From Sepiola atlantica (lineage: Eukaryota; Mollusca; Cephalopoda; Sepiida; Sepiolidae), in assembly GCA_963556195.1 (NCBI GenBank), contig OY744533.1, positions 48,147,749-48,211,748 of the forward strand: a DNA stretch of 64,000 nt, given 5' to 3'. Below, one piece after another: positions 22,626-33,430 of the stretch. Position numbers and translations under genes: made by a program. The notes beneath the pieces are model-generated. The model did no database searches and was not told where the DNA came from. It saw only the letters and a program-made list of their open reading frames with translations. How positions within the stretch are numbered: the first letter of the stretch is position 1; every line of letters begins with the position of its first letter.

Positions 22626-22998
22626 GCACTATTTGAATTATTCGGACTACTGTTCTCATCTTGGATGTTATTCTATAAACGTTTTGTAATCCCCGACCTT
22701 TGTCAGGTGCACCTTGTTTAACTCGGGAATCTTTATGTCGAACTCGTGAATAAATATGGAATTTTGAGCTGAACACTTTTTAATCCATTGGGTAGATTTT
22801 TCTAGTTCCATCAACCATGACCATGTAGAATCCTGAAATATTTTTTTATTCTTAGTTAGTATTGCCTGTTGTGAAAATTGAAACTTCATCTTCAAAAAGA
22901 CTTTCATGTAAAACCATTTACACTTAGCACCTTTATCCGTTGCGTCATATGTTCATTCGATTAACATCCAAGATGAGAATAGTAGTTCGAATAATCCA
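22626..22998. repeat. Foldback repeat family E, copy 2
   Basis: Starts with ATTCGGACTACTGTTCTCAT plus CTTGGATGTTA and ends with the inverse TAACATCCAAGATGAGAATA plus GTAGTTCGAATAATCC, giving terminal inverted repeats of about 40 bp on a 370-bp element. Minus-strand 22690-22725 holds a decayed hammerhead-like motif (CACCTGACAA ... AAAACGTTT). The 79-codon minus-strand frame at 22668-22907 spans the centre; it shares IKIPE.NKVHL.KV with the other copies but is not evidently a protein. Confidence 0.6.
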
Positions 22999-23157
22999 AA
23001 TAATACAAATAATCGATCCTCGTCGCAAATATTCTGCAACCTTTTAGAGTTTATGTTTCTGATTTTTTTTTAGATGAGGGTTGATAATTTGGATTATTTG
23101 GTTTATTCGAACTACTGATCTCATCTTCAGTATTATCCTCACAACGTTTCGACCGGA

Positions 23158-23265
23158 CCCGTGGCGTAACGGATAAAGTACTAATGTAAATTCAGTTCTA
23201 AGTGACACACTTTTGGAGATTGAAGGTTCAATCCTCAGCGCGGGCGATACTAAGAATACAATTGC
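23158..23265 (+). mobile_element. tRNA-like SINE head inside a foldback repeat
   Basis: CCCGTGGCGTAACGGATAAA is an A-box-like segment and GGTTCAATCCTCAGCGCGGG a B-box segment with a 3' stem complementary to the 5' CCCGTG part. The spacing is larger than in a tRNA. It may be a SINE inserted in the foldback repeat. Confidence 0.45.
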
Positions 23266-23392
23266 GAATTACTTAAGAGTTCTACCCGATCATGACTGAC
23301 AGAACGAGAGCATGAATTAAATAAAATAGTTCCGTTCGAAATTCCGTATATATTCCCGAGTTCGACAGAAAGATTCCCGAGTTCGACAAGAT

Positions 23393-23427
23393 TCACCTGA
23401 AGAAGGTGGGGGGCCGAAACGTTGTGA
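23393..23427 (+). ncRNA. Hammerhead-like motif (class 2)
   Basis: TCAC, CTGAAGA, an extra A, GG-TGGGGG-CC (stem II), GAAA, CG, TT, GTGA. TCAC and GTGA pair as a 4-bp stem I, and CTGAAGA and GAAA match the conserved core. It departs from the canonical hammerhead by one unpaired A before stem II and by a stem III reduced to CG, so catalytic function is doubtful without dimerisation. Confidence 0.35.
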
Positions 23428-23470
23428 GAGTAACACTCAAGATGAGAATCGTAAAAATTTCAGCGTTTGT

Positions 23471-25273
23471 TCTATCAATCGGAATTAACAAGAGTTTGGT
23501 TTGTTTTGTTCACCAAGAAGGAACCATATAAATTCAATGTGATAACATTTCTCCAAAGTTCAGCTTCAAGAGTGTTCTAACCTCACACCCACTAGATGAT
23601 AAATCACGAGGACAATGATATTGTTTTTTCACATAACTAACGTTTTCCAATGTGCTTGCATAGTGGTCCAGATGACAAACAAGGTAATAACAAACGCATT
23701 AACAATATGGAAACTAAAAAATCATCACCTTGTGTGCGTTTTAAATGATTTCCTTAGTAATGTATTGTATTACATGTGAACACAGACTCTACAATATTAT
23801 GATGAAACTACTTAACACAAAACAAATAACTCCTTTGTTTCCAGGGTTGACTTCCTTGGGGATATTTGGTTTTGATGTGAGATGGCGCTATTGTAATGTG
23901 ATTTAGTACTCTTATGCTAGACATAGTTGTAAATTAAATAACGAGGCCTTTTCTTTTATCATGCAACGTTAAGAATTATCAGACATCGTCCTACCTGTTT
24001 TGCTTCGGAGCATGCCTTTTTAAACCCTAACGGGGCTTGCCTGTTATAGTGACTTTTTGGTCGAGTCAACCAACTCTCAGACGGTAGCCAAAAAACCAAA
24101 CGACTTTGTTTGTATTTTTTTTTAATAACAGAACAAGCTGTCAATTTCAAAATCATCTCAAAGTGCGTTCTACTAATCTGAATAACCAACGGTTAGGTGT
24201 GCTATCGTTTAGCAAGAAGAATTATCCATTTCCTTTACTATTTGAGTGCTTATAAATTCCATGCGAGAAAGCTCTCATCATTCCTTCGAAGTCCAACGTA
24301 AAACGGTTTTAACAACACACCAACTACACGATCGATTACAATGGCGCTGATATCTAAAACACAAAAAACAACTTAATAAATTACCATTGCTTATTTTAAA
24401 GAACGCAGTTATAGAAGTTGTATATCAAATGATTGTTACGGGATGAAGATTACAAAGTAGTTTAAAAATTGATAAACTTATTCACTACAGTAATTCGAAC
24501 ACTATTGTCGTCATTCATTGATATGTTCAAAGCGACGTGGTATATTATGTCATACAGTTACTTTCTCATCTCATCTATCTCTTTGTTTGTATGACCGTTG
24601 GGCGCGAAAGATGACTTGTCAACCAGTTTTCTACAGATCTCCCGATGTTGTGACTTCCATAGCGTTTAATTCACCACTAACCCTGTCCACTCGCATATGT
24701 TTTCCTCCTATCTTTTACTTTTTCCTCCCTGTACAATTCCTTACAGGATTGCCTTTGAGAGACTTTATGATCGTGTGACATGGCCGTACAACTTCATTTT
24801 TCATCTTCTTCTTCACAGTGGTCAGTAGATCTTCATATGACTCAACTGCTTGTCATGTGGTCTTTGTGTGAGATGTTGAGGATCTTTCGAAAGCATCTCA
24901 CCTCTGTGGTGCTTCAGATACTTTGCAATTAATAAATCTTCGTAAATCAGCTCAGAAACACAGTGAAAGCTCAAATGACATAGAAATACTCGAGCAAAAA
25001 AGAGTCAGCGAAAAAACAGGGTCATAAATGGCGGTAGTTATGAGGAATGTATCCGGAGAAAAAAATGGCTTTAAAAATATTCTCCACAAAGAATGTGAAA
25101 ACTGGATAATAAATTTGGCAAATGATCTGGTAGTTTATGCCAACTGAGTTTCCCACGTCCCAACCACCTTCGGTCCGTCACTTCTAACCATCAGCTTTGT
25201 TTTCACTCAGTTAATTTTAACGTCACTGGATTTTAGTACGCCAATCCGAAATACATCCCCACACATACAAACG
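23471..25273. other. No gene seen
   Basis: Unassigned AT-rich sequence. GACAAGCTGTCAATTT near 22600 and GAACAAGCTGTCAATTTCAAA near 24131 are related, hinting at a further decayed repeat at 23980-24250 similar to 22560-22620. Confidence 0.35.
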
Positions 25274-25330
25274 TCTATACTAATATAAGCGAAAACGTCT
25301 GTCTGTCTGTCTGTCTGTCTGTTTTTTCTG
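25274..25330 (+). mobile_element. Helitron-like 5' terminus
   Basis: TCTATACTAATATAAGCGAA followed by AACG and (TCTG)n. TCTATACTAATAT is a frequent 5' start of invertebrate Helitrons, which begin with TC. The TCTG run is a small simple repeat. No matching 3' end was located within a few kilobases on the plus strand except the truncated end near 30134, so the extent is unknown. Confidence 0.4.
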
Positions 25331-26162
25331 TCAGTCCGTATCAATAAAAACGAAAATGAATATGCCCAATCCCCCACTCCTCAGAAAGTCCAACTCTTCC
25401 TTACCGTGGTAAGAGTGGTGGAAACGTGGCAGCATGAAAGCTACTTAGCTAACAGAGCTCTGATAAAATTACAGGAGAAGTCAACATCAGGGTCCGTCGT
25501 CCTCTGGTTGTATTTGCCTTTGCGTGTGGCAAGCAAGGATTTGGTCGCTGAACTACAACAAGGTTGATTCGGCATGTATGTAACTGTCATTGTTTGTTCT
25601 GGGCTCAAACTTCCTTGACTCTGTATGCAACTGCTGGGCATTGCTGTTTTGGGTGTCGAAGGCAAAAGTCTGCAAACTTGCGAGTATAACGAATAGTTAC
25701 GATTAAACAGTAAGACTTCATGCAGACCAGACAATCCCGAGTCTCCGATTCGATCAACAAAAATAAAAACAACAACAACAACAGTAATTCCCTACTTCGG
25801 ACTATCTGCATACGTATTGCATCGTTGCTACCGGAATTCGCGTTTCTAGGTCAAATTAACGTAAAGTAAAAAGTGGAGTGCCGATATTCAGTTTTAATAA
25901 CTGCTTTCTAGTTTTTAAATAATTAGAGCTAAGGATGCGAAAATTAATAGCAACGATTCTATTTCAATGCAGATTGTCCGAAGCGGGCTGGAGGTGAGGA
26001 ATGTCTATACGCTTTTGCATTTAACTCCGTGTTAACACTCAGTGCTGACGATGGATTCTAATATCAATAAAACATATGGTTACTGAAACGATCGTACACA
26101 AACAGTTGTTATGTTGAATTCTTTGAACGCAATTTGAGCATGTAATTGTGGTTACATAGATG

Positions 26163-26163
<1 letters not shown>
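25331..26163. other. No gene seen
   Basis: Minus-strand open frames (25441-25811) are not recognised. No repeats apparent. Confidence 0.3.
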
Positions 26164-26204
<41 letters not shown>

Positions 26205-26268
26205 CTATTTCAAGTATCCACAAATATATATATATGTATATATATATATATACTATTTCATGTATCAT

Positions 26269-26301
<33 letters not shown>
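26164..26301. repeat. Three (TA)n tracts separated by a repeated spacer
   Basis: TA tracts at 26164-26203, about 26224-26251 and 26271-26301 are separated by ACTATTTCAAGTATCCACAA and ACTATTTCATGTATCATCAA. The same spacer (ACTATTTCATGTATCCACAA) follows another TA tract at 29001-29020. The unit is therefore a TA tract plus a 20-bp spacer, a higher-order simple repeat. Confidence 0.8.
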
Positions 26302-26303
<2 letters not shown>

Positions 26304-26385
26304 AAGATTGCGTAAGCATGAAACATCGATGTCTGTAAGTAATTAATAATTAATATTTATTAATAAATATATATTGTATAGCCCC
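26302..26385 (+). mobile_element. SINE family T, 3' fragment
   Basis: AAGATTGCGTAAGCATGAAA followed by CATCGATGTCTGTAAG and an AT-rich end. It matches the 3' part of the SINE copies at 26540-26744 (plus) and 30138-30371 (minus). Confidence 0.6.
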
Positions 26386-26539
26386 CTTTACTAAGACTGG
26401 GCACTCTGAATGAATTTAATAACAAGCAGTACTACTAGCTTCATTGCAAGATCCAACACAGTTTGTTGTTGTTAGATCACTCTTCGCCGCTTGCTGTGAA
26501 TACTCGCCGACTTGGTATTTACAAAGTTAAATTCCTCCT
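26386..26539. other. No gene seen
   Basis: Unassigned; may be part of the body or flank of the following SINE copy. Confidence 0.3.
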
Positions 26540-26669
26540 AAATTCTAAGCTACATGCTGGTGGCTACTGGTAACTCTCCTGACTGCGAATCAGTGGCCCG
26601 TCGGGAATTAGCTTTCTGCACTGAACATAGCGTAAGCATTAAACATCGATGTATTTAGGTGATAAATGA

Positions 26670-26744
<75 letters not shown>
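26540..26744 (+). mobile_element. tRNA-derived SINE family T with (TA)n tail
   Basis: GGTGGCTACTGGTAACTCTC (A-box region), CCTGACTGCGAATCAGTGGC (anticodon-arm-like hairpin) and a decayed B box (GGGAATTAGC) form a tRNA-like head. The body ends with AGCGTAAGCATTAAACATCG plus ATGT and AATTAAT-like bases, and then runs straight into (TA)n at 26677-26744. The copy at 30138-30371 has better-preserved boxes. Confidence 0.65.
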
Positions 26745-26749
<5 letters not shown>

Positions 26750-27341
26750 GGAAGTTTCTCAACCATTAAAACTATATAAAAAAAAAAAACTTTAAAAAAC
26801 TTCTTTTTTTTTTTTTTTTTTTTTTAACTTATAGTCTCAAGTCTTCCAGTGGAAAATCACTCATGTAAGTCAATTTATTTTTTACAGTTATTATATTAGT
26901 TAGTTTCTAACACTATTTTAAGGGATCATCAGTTGTTTACCATGAAAAACTGTTTCGGGAATTTAAAAACAAGACAGTATTTAATTTCATGGCTTCCCAG
27001 CAGAGTTGATCAGACCCCACTTCCCTTAAAAGACAAAAACATAAACGTTCCTTATACTAAATCTACGTTTTGTTCCATATAAATGTTTTGCTAACTTATA
27101 TTAGTTATTTAAGACATAAAAAAAAAAAAAATTCTTTACCTGCGCTGTTCGTCTGTCTAATAAAATTTATCCGTTACTCACAAAAATGTTGCTGCATTTT
27201 AAAGTGTTTGGACGAATCCATGACACTATTATTTAAGTGATTAATGTATTATTTTTAGTTTTATATTATAAATATAAAAAACATCAACACATCAAAAAAT
27301 AAAAGATAAATAAATAAATATGTATATACATACATATATAC

Positions 27342-27398
<57 letters not shown>

Positions 27399-28276
27399 CA
27401 CACAGAGTTGTTGTAGTATGGCCAATATAGGTGTTATGTATTCGTTGTTTGGGTTGTAGGGAGACATTCCTTAAAAGGGCATAAGAACATGTATATAACG
27501 TTAGTTTAGCTGAGAGTTGTATTGACAGTGTTATTTTTAATAATCAGGTTATTTGTTTTGAATTTTATATAGTAAATTATTAGTTTGATCTTTTTTTTGT
27601 TGGTCGTTAGGTTTAGTGTATCGTTTTATTATGTGAAGTATTGCTTTTTCGTCGAGTTTGTAGTTAGGGTGCGTCTGGTTTTTGTAATAGAGGTTGATCG
27701 TGTCTTTTTTGTTATGGGTTTTATTTTTGCTTTTGTCGTGTATGGAGTTTATATATGATTTTATTTGTTCGTCGACTATTTTATTGGGGAAGTTGACTTT
27801 CTTACTAATTTGTTTTTTTAGAACCGAAAGTAGATTAGATATCTTTCTTTATCTTAAAAAAATATATTATCGAATATTAAAATAGTAAACAGTTTGCTTT
27901 TGTTAGAGATTTAAAATATAGACGTTTCACCTTTTTTTTCAAATTTTTAATTTTAATAAATGTTTTTGCCCGACCTAGGAAAACTTGCTCCAGTTAATTT
28001 TGTTTGTGTGTGGGGGGGGGGGGGAATTTGACCCGATATTTTTTCAACTCCCAAGGTCTAGGCCAGATATTTTGAATGAAATTTTAAGACATTAAATGGA
28101 TCTCTGAATTGTTTATTAACAATTTATTGATTGGGGGGGGGGGGGCAACTTATGAAAAATATTTTTTTATTCAATCTTTAAAAAATAAACTTCATTGGGT
28201 TTTTTTCGCCCCAAATTGCACTATTGAAAAAAAATGGATAAATCGATTTGTTTGAAAGTACTTGCGCGTTTTTATG
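26745..28276. other. No gene seen; (TA)n, homopolymer tracts
   Basis: Holds a poly-A (26780) and poly-T (26803-26825) pair, a TA-rich tract with CA/TG interruptions at 27319-27396, and two G tracts of about 12 (28011-28024 and 28134-28145). The region 27560-27880 (TTAGTTTGATC, TTTTGTCGTG, GTATGGAGTTTATATATG) is T/G-rich, and on the minus strand could be an old LINE, but no convincing motif was found. Confidence 0.35.
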
Positions 28277-28984
28277 TTATAAATAATAATATACATTATA
28301 CAATATAGTTACGTTCGTAAAACAAACAAATATTAAACAACAACACGACGAGTAATGTTGCCCTGGCTGTCTCTCCTCTTCCAGAGAAATGTTTTCTTTA
28401 AAAAGGAAATAATCACTAATAATGTTTAAAAGTAAAACTTTATTTACTTTAAACAAATCTAAATTCCCTTCCAAAATAAATAGAAAAAATATCGGGTCAA
28501 ATATTCCTTTCCTTAAAAAATAGGTTGTTAATGTAATGAAAATTAAAATTGTTTTAAAATACTTCAGGGATTTTTCTATTTCTATTTTATACATCAGGAA
28601 ACGAAAATTTACGTATAATCCTATGCTTCGTCCGGCATGTTCTCCTATAACTCTCAAAAATATTAGCGAGATTTTATCAAATATCATCTTACGACCTTAC
28701 ACTTAAAGTGACATCCCAACCCATATCGGTAAGATCCTTTGACGCCCACCCCTATCCTTCGACCATTCATTGGCAGAAAAGAAAGTTTATGAAAGAAGGG
28801 ACATTTTCATTATTTAGCGTTGAAAAAGAGCCGTTTCTTTTTTATAGGAGTTGGAGCAGGAGCGGCTCCTTTTTTAAAATGGGGAGCGTGAGAGGTGCCA
28901 ACTCCAATTTTGGGCGTTGGAGCAGGAGCGGGAGCGGGAGCAGGAGCGGAGCAGCTCAAAAAGTAGTGAAGCGCGTAAAGCCCT
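28277..28984. other. Unassigned; GGAGCAGGAGCGGGAGC repeats near 28850-28960
   Basis: The minus-strand frame at 28277-28687 (136 codons) is not recognised. At 28845-28965 there are irregular GGAGCAGGAGCGGGAGC units, followed by AAGCCCTGTA at 28979-28988. On the minus strand this reads CAGGGCTTTACGCGC plus a CTGCTCC-rich stretch, which looks like the end of a hAT-type element, but no second end or transposase was found. Confidence 0.3.
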
Positions 28985-29512
28985 GTATATATATATATAA
29001 CTATTTCATGTATCCACAAATAATTGAATGATAAAATAATACGACTAGCCAGTAGAAATTTAGACGACTAGTGTAGATTATGTCTAAATGAGAAATTTGA
29101 AATTCTAAACTTTAAAGACCCCCAAAATCTATTAAACTGTAGAGGTGAGATAGCAAACAGCTCATTGCACAGAATTAAATTTACCTTAGGCTAACAGTAC
29201 ATAAATAAATAAACAAACAAATAAGTAAAAAAAAAACTAAAACCTAACAACTTAAAAATTAAAACCTAAAATAGAAATACAAAGAACCACGTGTTAAAAT
29301 AAGGTCACCTATTATATTGACGCAACAAATAAACAGGATATAGGCCACTCTATAAAAAACAGAACAATAGAACAGGAAATAGAAAGTAAAACTAACCGGA
29401 CCTTTGTTCGTGAGAACCCCAACGATTGGCTAAGAGAGCAACAAAGAATCTGATCGGTTAACTAGCTAGCCGTGTATATAAAAACACCCGGTAAAACTAA
29501 CCCCATGTATTT
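28985..29512. other. No gene seen
   Basis: Short (TA)n at 28986-29000, then the ACTATTTCATGTATCCACAA spacer seen at 26204-26270. The rest is unassigned. Confidence 0.35.
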
Positions 29513-29588
29513 TAGCTTGAAGATTTCCCCCGGGGATGAAACGCGGGAGCCTCAGTGTAGCTTAATTGCGACAAATATATTTTCATGA

Positions 29589-29662
<74 letters not shown>
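29513..29662 (+). mobile_element. SINE-like tail: hammerhead-resembling motif plus (TA)n
   Basis: CTTGAAGATTTCCCCCGGGG followed by ATGAAACGCGGGAGCC and a short tail running into (TA)n at 29590-29662. A 5-bp GC hairpin (TCCCC/GGGGA) between TGAAGA and GAAAC parallels stem II of the other motifs, but the CTGA core is altered (CTTGA) and no stem I partner is evident. It is best seen as a relative of the 33295-33430 repeat. Confidence 0.35.
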
Positions 29663-29665
<3 letters not shown>

Positions 29666-30136
29666 TTTGACTAATATAAAGATAATTATTTTATATTAAA
29701 TCCTATCGTGGTAGGGAGATGTCTGATATGTGAGACAGAGTATTGCCATAGGAAATATTAAAATGATGAAAAAAGTAAAGTTACCTAATTACAAGTTTAT
29801 TATAATCAGCATGTGCTTAAACAATGTATATAATAAAATGACCTTTAATCCATGGATTTTCAAATAATTACTCTTATCAGAAGTAAAAAAAAAACAATAA
29901 ATTGCTAATTATTGACAAGTATTAATTTGAAAATTTGCAACAAAATTTAAAGATATGCTTAACGCAAAAATAGTTAAAAGAAAGTTTCAATAATGATCAG
30001 AAAGTAAATGTATCAATGCAGCTGTTGAAAAAATCTAATTGGAATATGGTATCATGTAGTGGAAGGTGATGGATTCCAATAACATTCAGGAACGATTTAA
30101 AGGCCAGAAGTCTTAATTAAACCGGGTATTCTTCTA

Positions 30137-30137
<1 letters not shown>
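29663..30137. other. No gene seen; Helitron-like CTAG end
   Basis: AT-rich. At 30122-30137 CCGGGTATTCTTCTAGT is a truncated Helitron-like end directly before a (TA)n tract. Confidence 0.35.
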
Positions 30138-30196
<59 letters not shown>

Positions 30197-30371
30197 ATAT
30201 TTTTATAAATAAATATTAATTATTTAAATACCTAGAGACATCGATGTTTCATGCTAACGCAATCTTCGGTCTAGAAACTAATTCTCAACGGTCGGTAGGC
30301 GCGAACCCCGATCACAAATTGCCACTGATTCGTAGTCGGGGATCTTATCCATCGGCCATAGCCAATTAGTT
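30138..30371 (-). mobile_element. tRNA-derived SINE family T with (TA)n tail
   Basis: On the minus strand: GGCTATGGCCGATGGATAAG (A-box region), CCCCGACTACGAATCAGTGG (anticodon-arm-like), GGGGTTCGCGCC (a good B box), then the family-specific AGATTGCGTTAGCATGAAAC plus ATCGATGTC, an AT-rich end, and a (TA)n tail at 30138-30192. Direct counterpart of 26540-26744. The pol III promoter layout and TA tail support SINE retroposition. Confidence 0.75.

Positions 30372-31694
<1,323 letters not shown>

Positions 31695-31754
<60 letters not shown>
31695..31754. repeat. (TA)n microsatellite
   Basis: Lies 14 bp downstream (minus strand) of the hammerhead sequence at 31768-31813, as at 5685-5802. Confidence 0.95.
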
Positions 31755-31758
<4 letters not shown>

Positions 31759-31767
31759 TTGTATTTA

Positions 31768-31813
31768 CCTACAGACGACGTTGTTTTGAGATTTTCACTC
31801 TCATCAGTGTAGG
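31768..31813 (-). ncRNA. Hammerhead ribozyme sequence, copy B
   Basis: Minus strand: CCTACA (stem I), CTGATGA (core), GAG-TGAAAAT-CTC (3-bp stem II), AAAA, CAACGTCG (stem III region), TC, TGTAGG (exact stem I partner). It is 46 nt, the same length as copy A, with the same flanks (TGTAGGT then an AT-rich linker and (TA)n). The catalytic GAAA is AAAA here, a G-to-A change expected to destroy cleavage. Upstream on the minus strand, about 150 bp of moderately GC-rich sequence may be the body of the host repeat. Confidence 0.65.
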
Positions 31814-32015
31814 ATAGTGATAATGTCAAACGGTTACAAAGCAGTAACCCGGTTCACAGAGTCACCTTTGACTCCGCACGCTTTCACTCTATCCTCGATG
31901 TCACTGGAAATCACCACGTGATACGGACTATTTAAGTTATATTTATGCCGATTAAAGCGTAAACATCAAGACATACTAGAGAACTCAACGAACTTACTCA
32001 GAGTCTTGCTTTCTT

Positions 32016-32017
<2 letters not shown>
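31814..32017 (-). other. Possible body of the ribozyme-bearing repeat
   Basis: On the minus strand this lies upstream of hammerhead copy B. It includes GTCACTGGAAATCACC-type sequence without a clear tRNA head. No gene. Confidence 0.25.
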
Positions 32018-32060
<43 letters not shown>

Positions 32061-32090
32061 TGCTTTATATATATATATATATATATATAT

Positions 32091-32133
<43 letters not shown>

Positions 32134-32148
32134 TTGCTTTATATATAT

Positions 32149-32224
<76 letters not shown>

Positions 32225-32268
32225 CTTTATATATATATATGTATTGCTTTATATATATATATATATAT

Positions 32269-32312
<44 letters not shown>

Positions 32313-32354
32313 CTTTATATATATATATATTGCTTTATATATATATATATATAT

Positions 32355-32390
<36 letters not shown>

Positions 32391-32466
32391 CTTTATATAT
32401 ATATATATATATATTGCTTTATATATATATATATATATATATTGCTTTATATATATATATATATAT

Positions 32467-32500
<34 letters not shown>

Positions 32501-32624
32501 CTTTATATATATATATATATATTGCTTTATATATATATATATTGCTTTATATATATATATATTGCTTTATATATATATATATTGCTTTATATATATATAT
32601 TGCTTTATATATATATATATATAT

Positions 32625-32668
<44 letters not shown>

Positions 32669-32760
32669 CTTTATATATATATATTGCTTTATATATATAT
32701 ATATATTGCTTTATATATATATATATATATATATTGCTTTATATATATATATATATATAT

Positions 32761-32831
<71 letters not shown>
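32018..32831. repeat. Composite array: (TA)n interrupted by about 27 TTGCTT units
   Basis: After a (CT)n run (32018-32040), TA dinucleotide blocks of variable length are separated by TTGCTT at spacings of about 14 to 46 bp, about 27 times, with one TTGTTT variant near 32797. It ends in ATGTGTGTGGGTG at 32832. Block lengths vary in 2-bp steps, as in a microsatellite, while the interrupting hexamer is almost invariant, as in a minisatellite. Open frames of 232 to 431 codons here ([10 protein letters not shown] patterns) are repeat translation. Confidence 0.95.
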
Positions 32832-32839
<8 letters not shown>

Positions 32840-32844
32840 GGTGT

Positions 32845-33290
32845 AGCTTACTCTTACTCTCTTTCTCTCTCTTCTCTCTCTCTCTCGCTCTCTCTTTTAC
32901 TATTTTTATCGCACCCATCCACCTATATATGTAGTCTCTATCCTTTCCTCTTTCTCTCCATTTCGTATCACATCCAAACACATATAAATGTACTTTTCTC
33001 TCTCCTTATCTCTATTTCACTATTTTGTACCACCTATCTCTGTACTTTTCTCTTCTCTTTCTCTCTTTCTCTCTCTCTCTCTCTCTTTTTCTCTTCTTTT
33101 TCTCTCCCTCTATCTGTTTCGTATCACGTCTATCTAACTATCTCTCTACCTTCTCTCTCTCACTCTATTACGTATCACGCTCATCCACCTATCTCTGTAC
33201 TTCTCTCTTTATCCCTCTCTTTATTAATGACTATTTTGTATCGCGTCCGATCATCAATCTATGCAATTCTATCTCTCTCCCTTTTATATA
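32845..33290. repeat. Pyrimidine-rich degenerate minisatellite
   Basis: About six units of 50 to 95 bp share (T/A)(T/C)GTATCACnTCnATC, CTATCTCTGTACTT and a variable CT-rich filler (units begin near 32907, 32962, 33025, 33118, 33170 and 33236). Strand asymmetry is extreme (C and T on plus). It directly follows the TA/TTGCTT array, sharing its CT flanks. Confidence 0.7.
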
Positions 33291-33294
33291 TACA

Positions 33295-33430
33295 TATATA
33301 ATAATTATTTAATAATAAATATTTTATCATTATCCACATACGTTTCATCTTTACAGAATCTTCAGTGTGGAGATAAGTTAAAACCGCTCACACGATTCGA
33401 ACCCTGGAGTACTAATCACCTTTAATCAAT
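33295..33430 (-). mobile_element. SINE-like repeat with tRNA-like B box and hammerhead motif
   Basis: Minus strand: AGTACTCCAGGGTTCGAATC contains a perfect B-box core (GGTTCGAATC), followed by about 30 bp, the hammerhead-type motif at 33333-33371, then ATAATGATAAAATATTTATT and a TA-rich end. The A box upstream is unclear. It parallels the plan tRNA-like head, ribozyme-like motif, TA-rich tail. Confidence 0.5.
33333..33371 (-). ncRNA. Hammerhead-type motif, copy C
   Basis: Minus strand: TCCACA (stem I), CTGAAGA (core; position 7 is free in hammerheads), T, TCT-GTAA-AGA (3-bp stem II with GNRA-like loop), T, GAAA (core), CG, TA, TGTGGA (exact 6-bp stem I partner). All core residues are present. 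It is unusual in having a U-U mismatch at the base of stem II and a stem III reduced to the dinucleotide CG, which is self-complementary and could pair only in a dimer. Confidence 0.55.

Larger units (their letters stand above)
23090..23470 (+). repeat. Foldback repeat family E, copy 3, with tRNA-like segment
   Basis: Left end TTCGAACTACTGATCTCATC, then CACAACGTTTCGACCGG; right end GCCGAAACGTTGTGAGAGTA plus ACACTCAAGATGAGAAT in inverse order. Between them lies a tRNA-like segment (23158-23265) and a local duplication of ATTCCCGAGTTCGACA (about 23352 and 23373). A hammerhead-like motif sits in the right arm at 23393-23427. Confidence 0.6.

Noticed and set aside
28845..28990. hAT transposon end at CAGGGCTTTACGCGC (minus strand)
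   Set aside because: No opposite end, 8-bp duplication or transposase found, so only mentioned under the unassigned stretch.
29513..29560. Functional hammerhead at CTTGAAGATTTCCCCCGGGG
   Set aside because: The core reads CTTGA rather than CTGA and no stem I pairing was found; kept only as a relative of the other motifs.
32006..33301. 431-, 266- and 232-codon open frames ([10 protein letters not shown] type)
   Set aside because: They are translations of the TA/TTGCTT array and flanking CT runs; the period keeps frames open with no coding signal.
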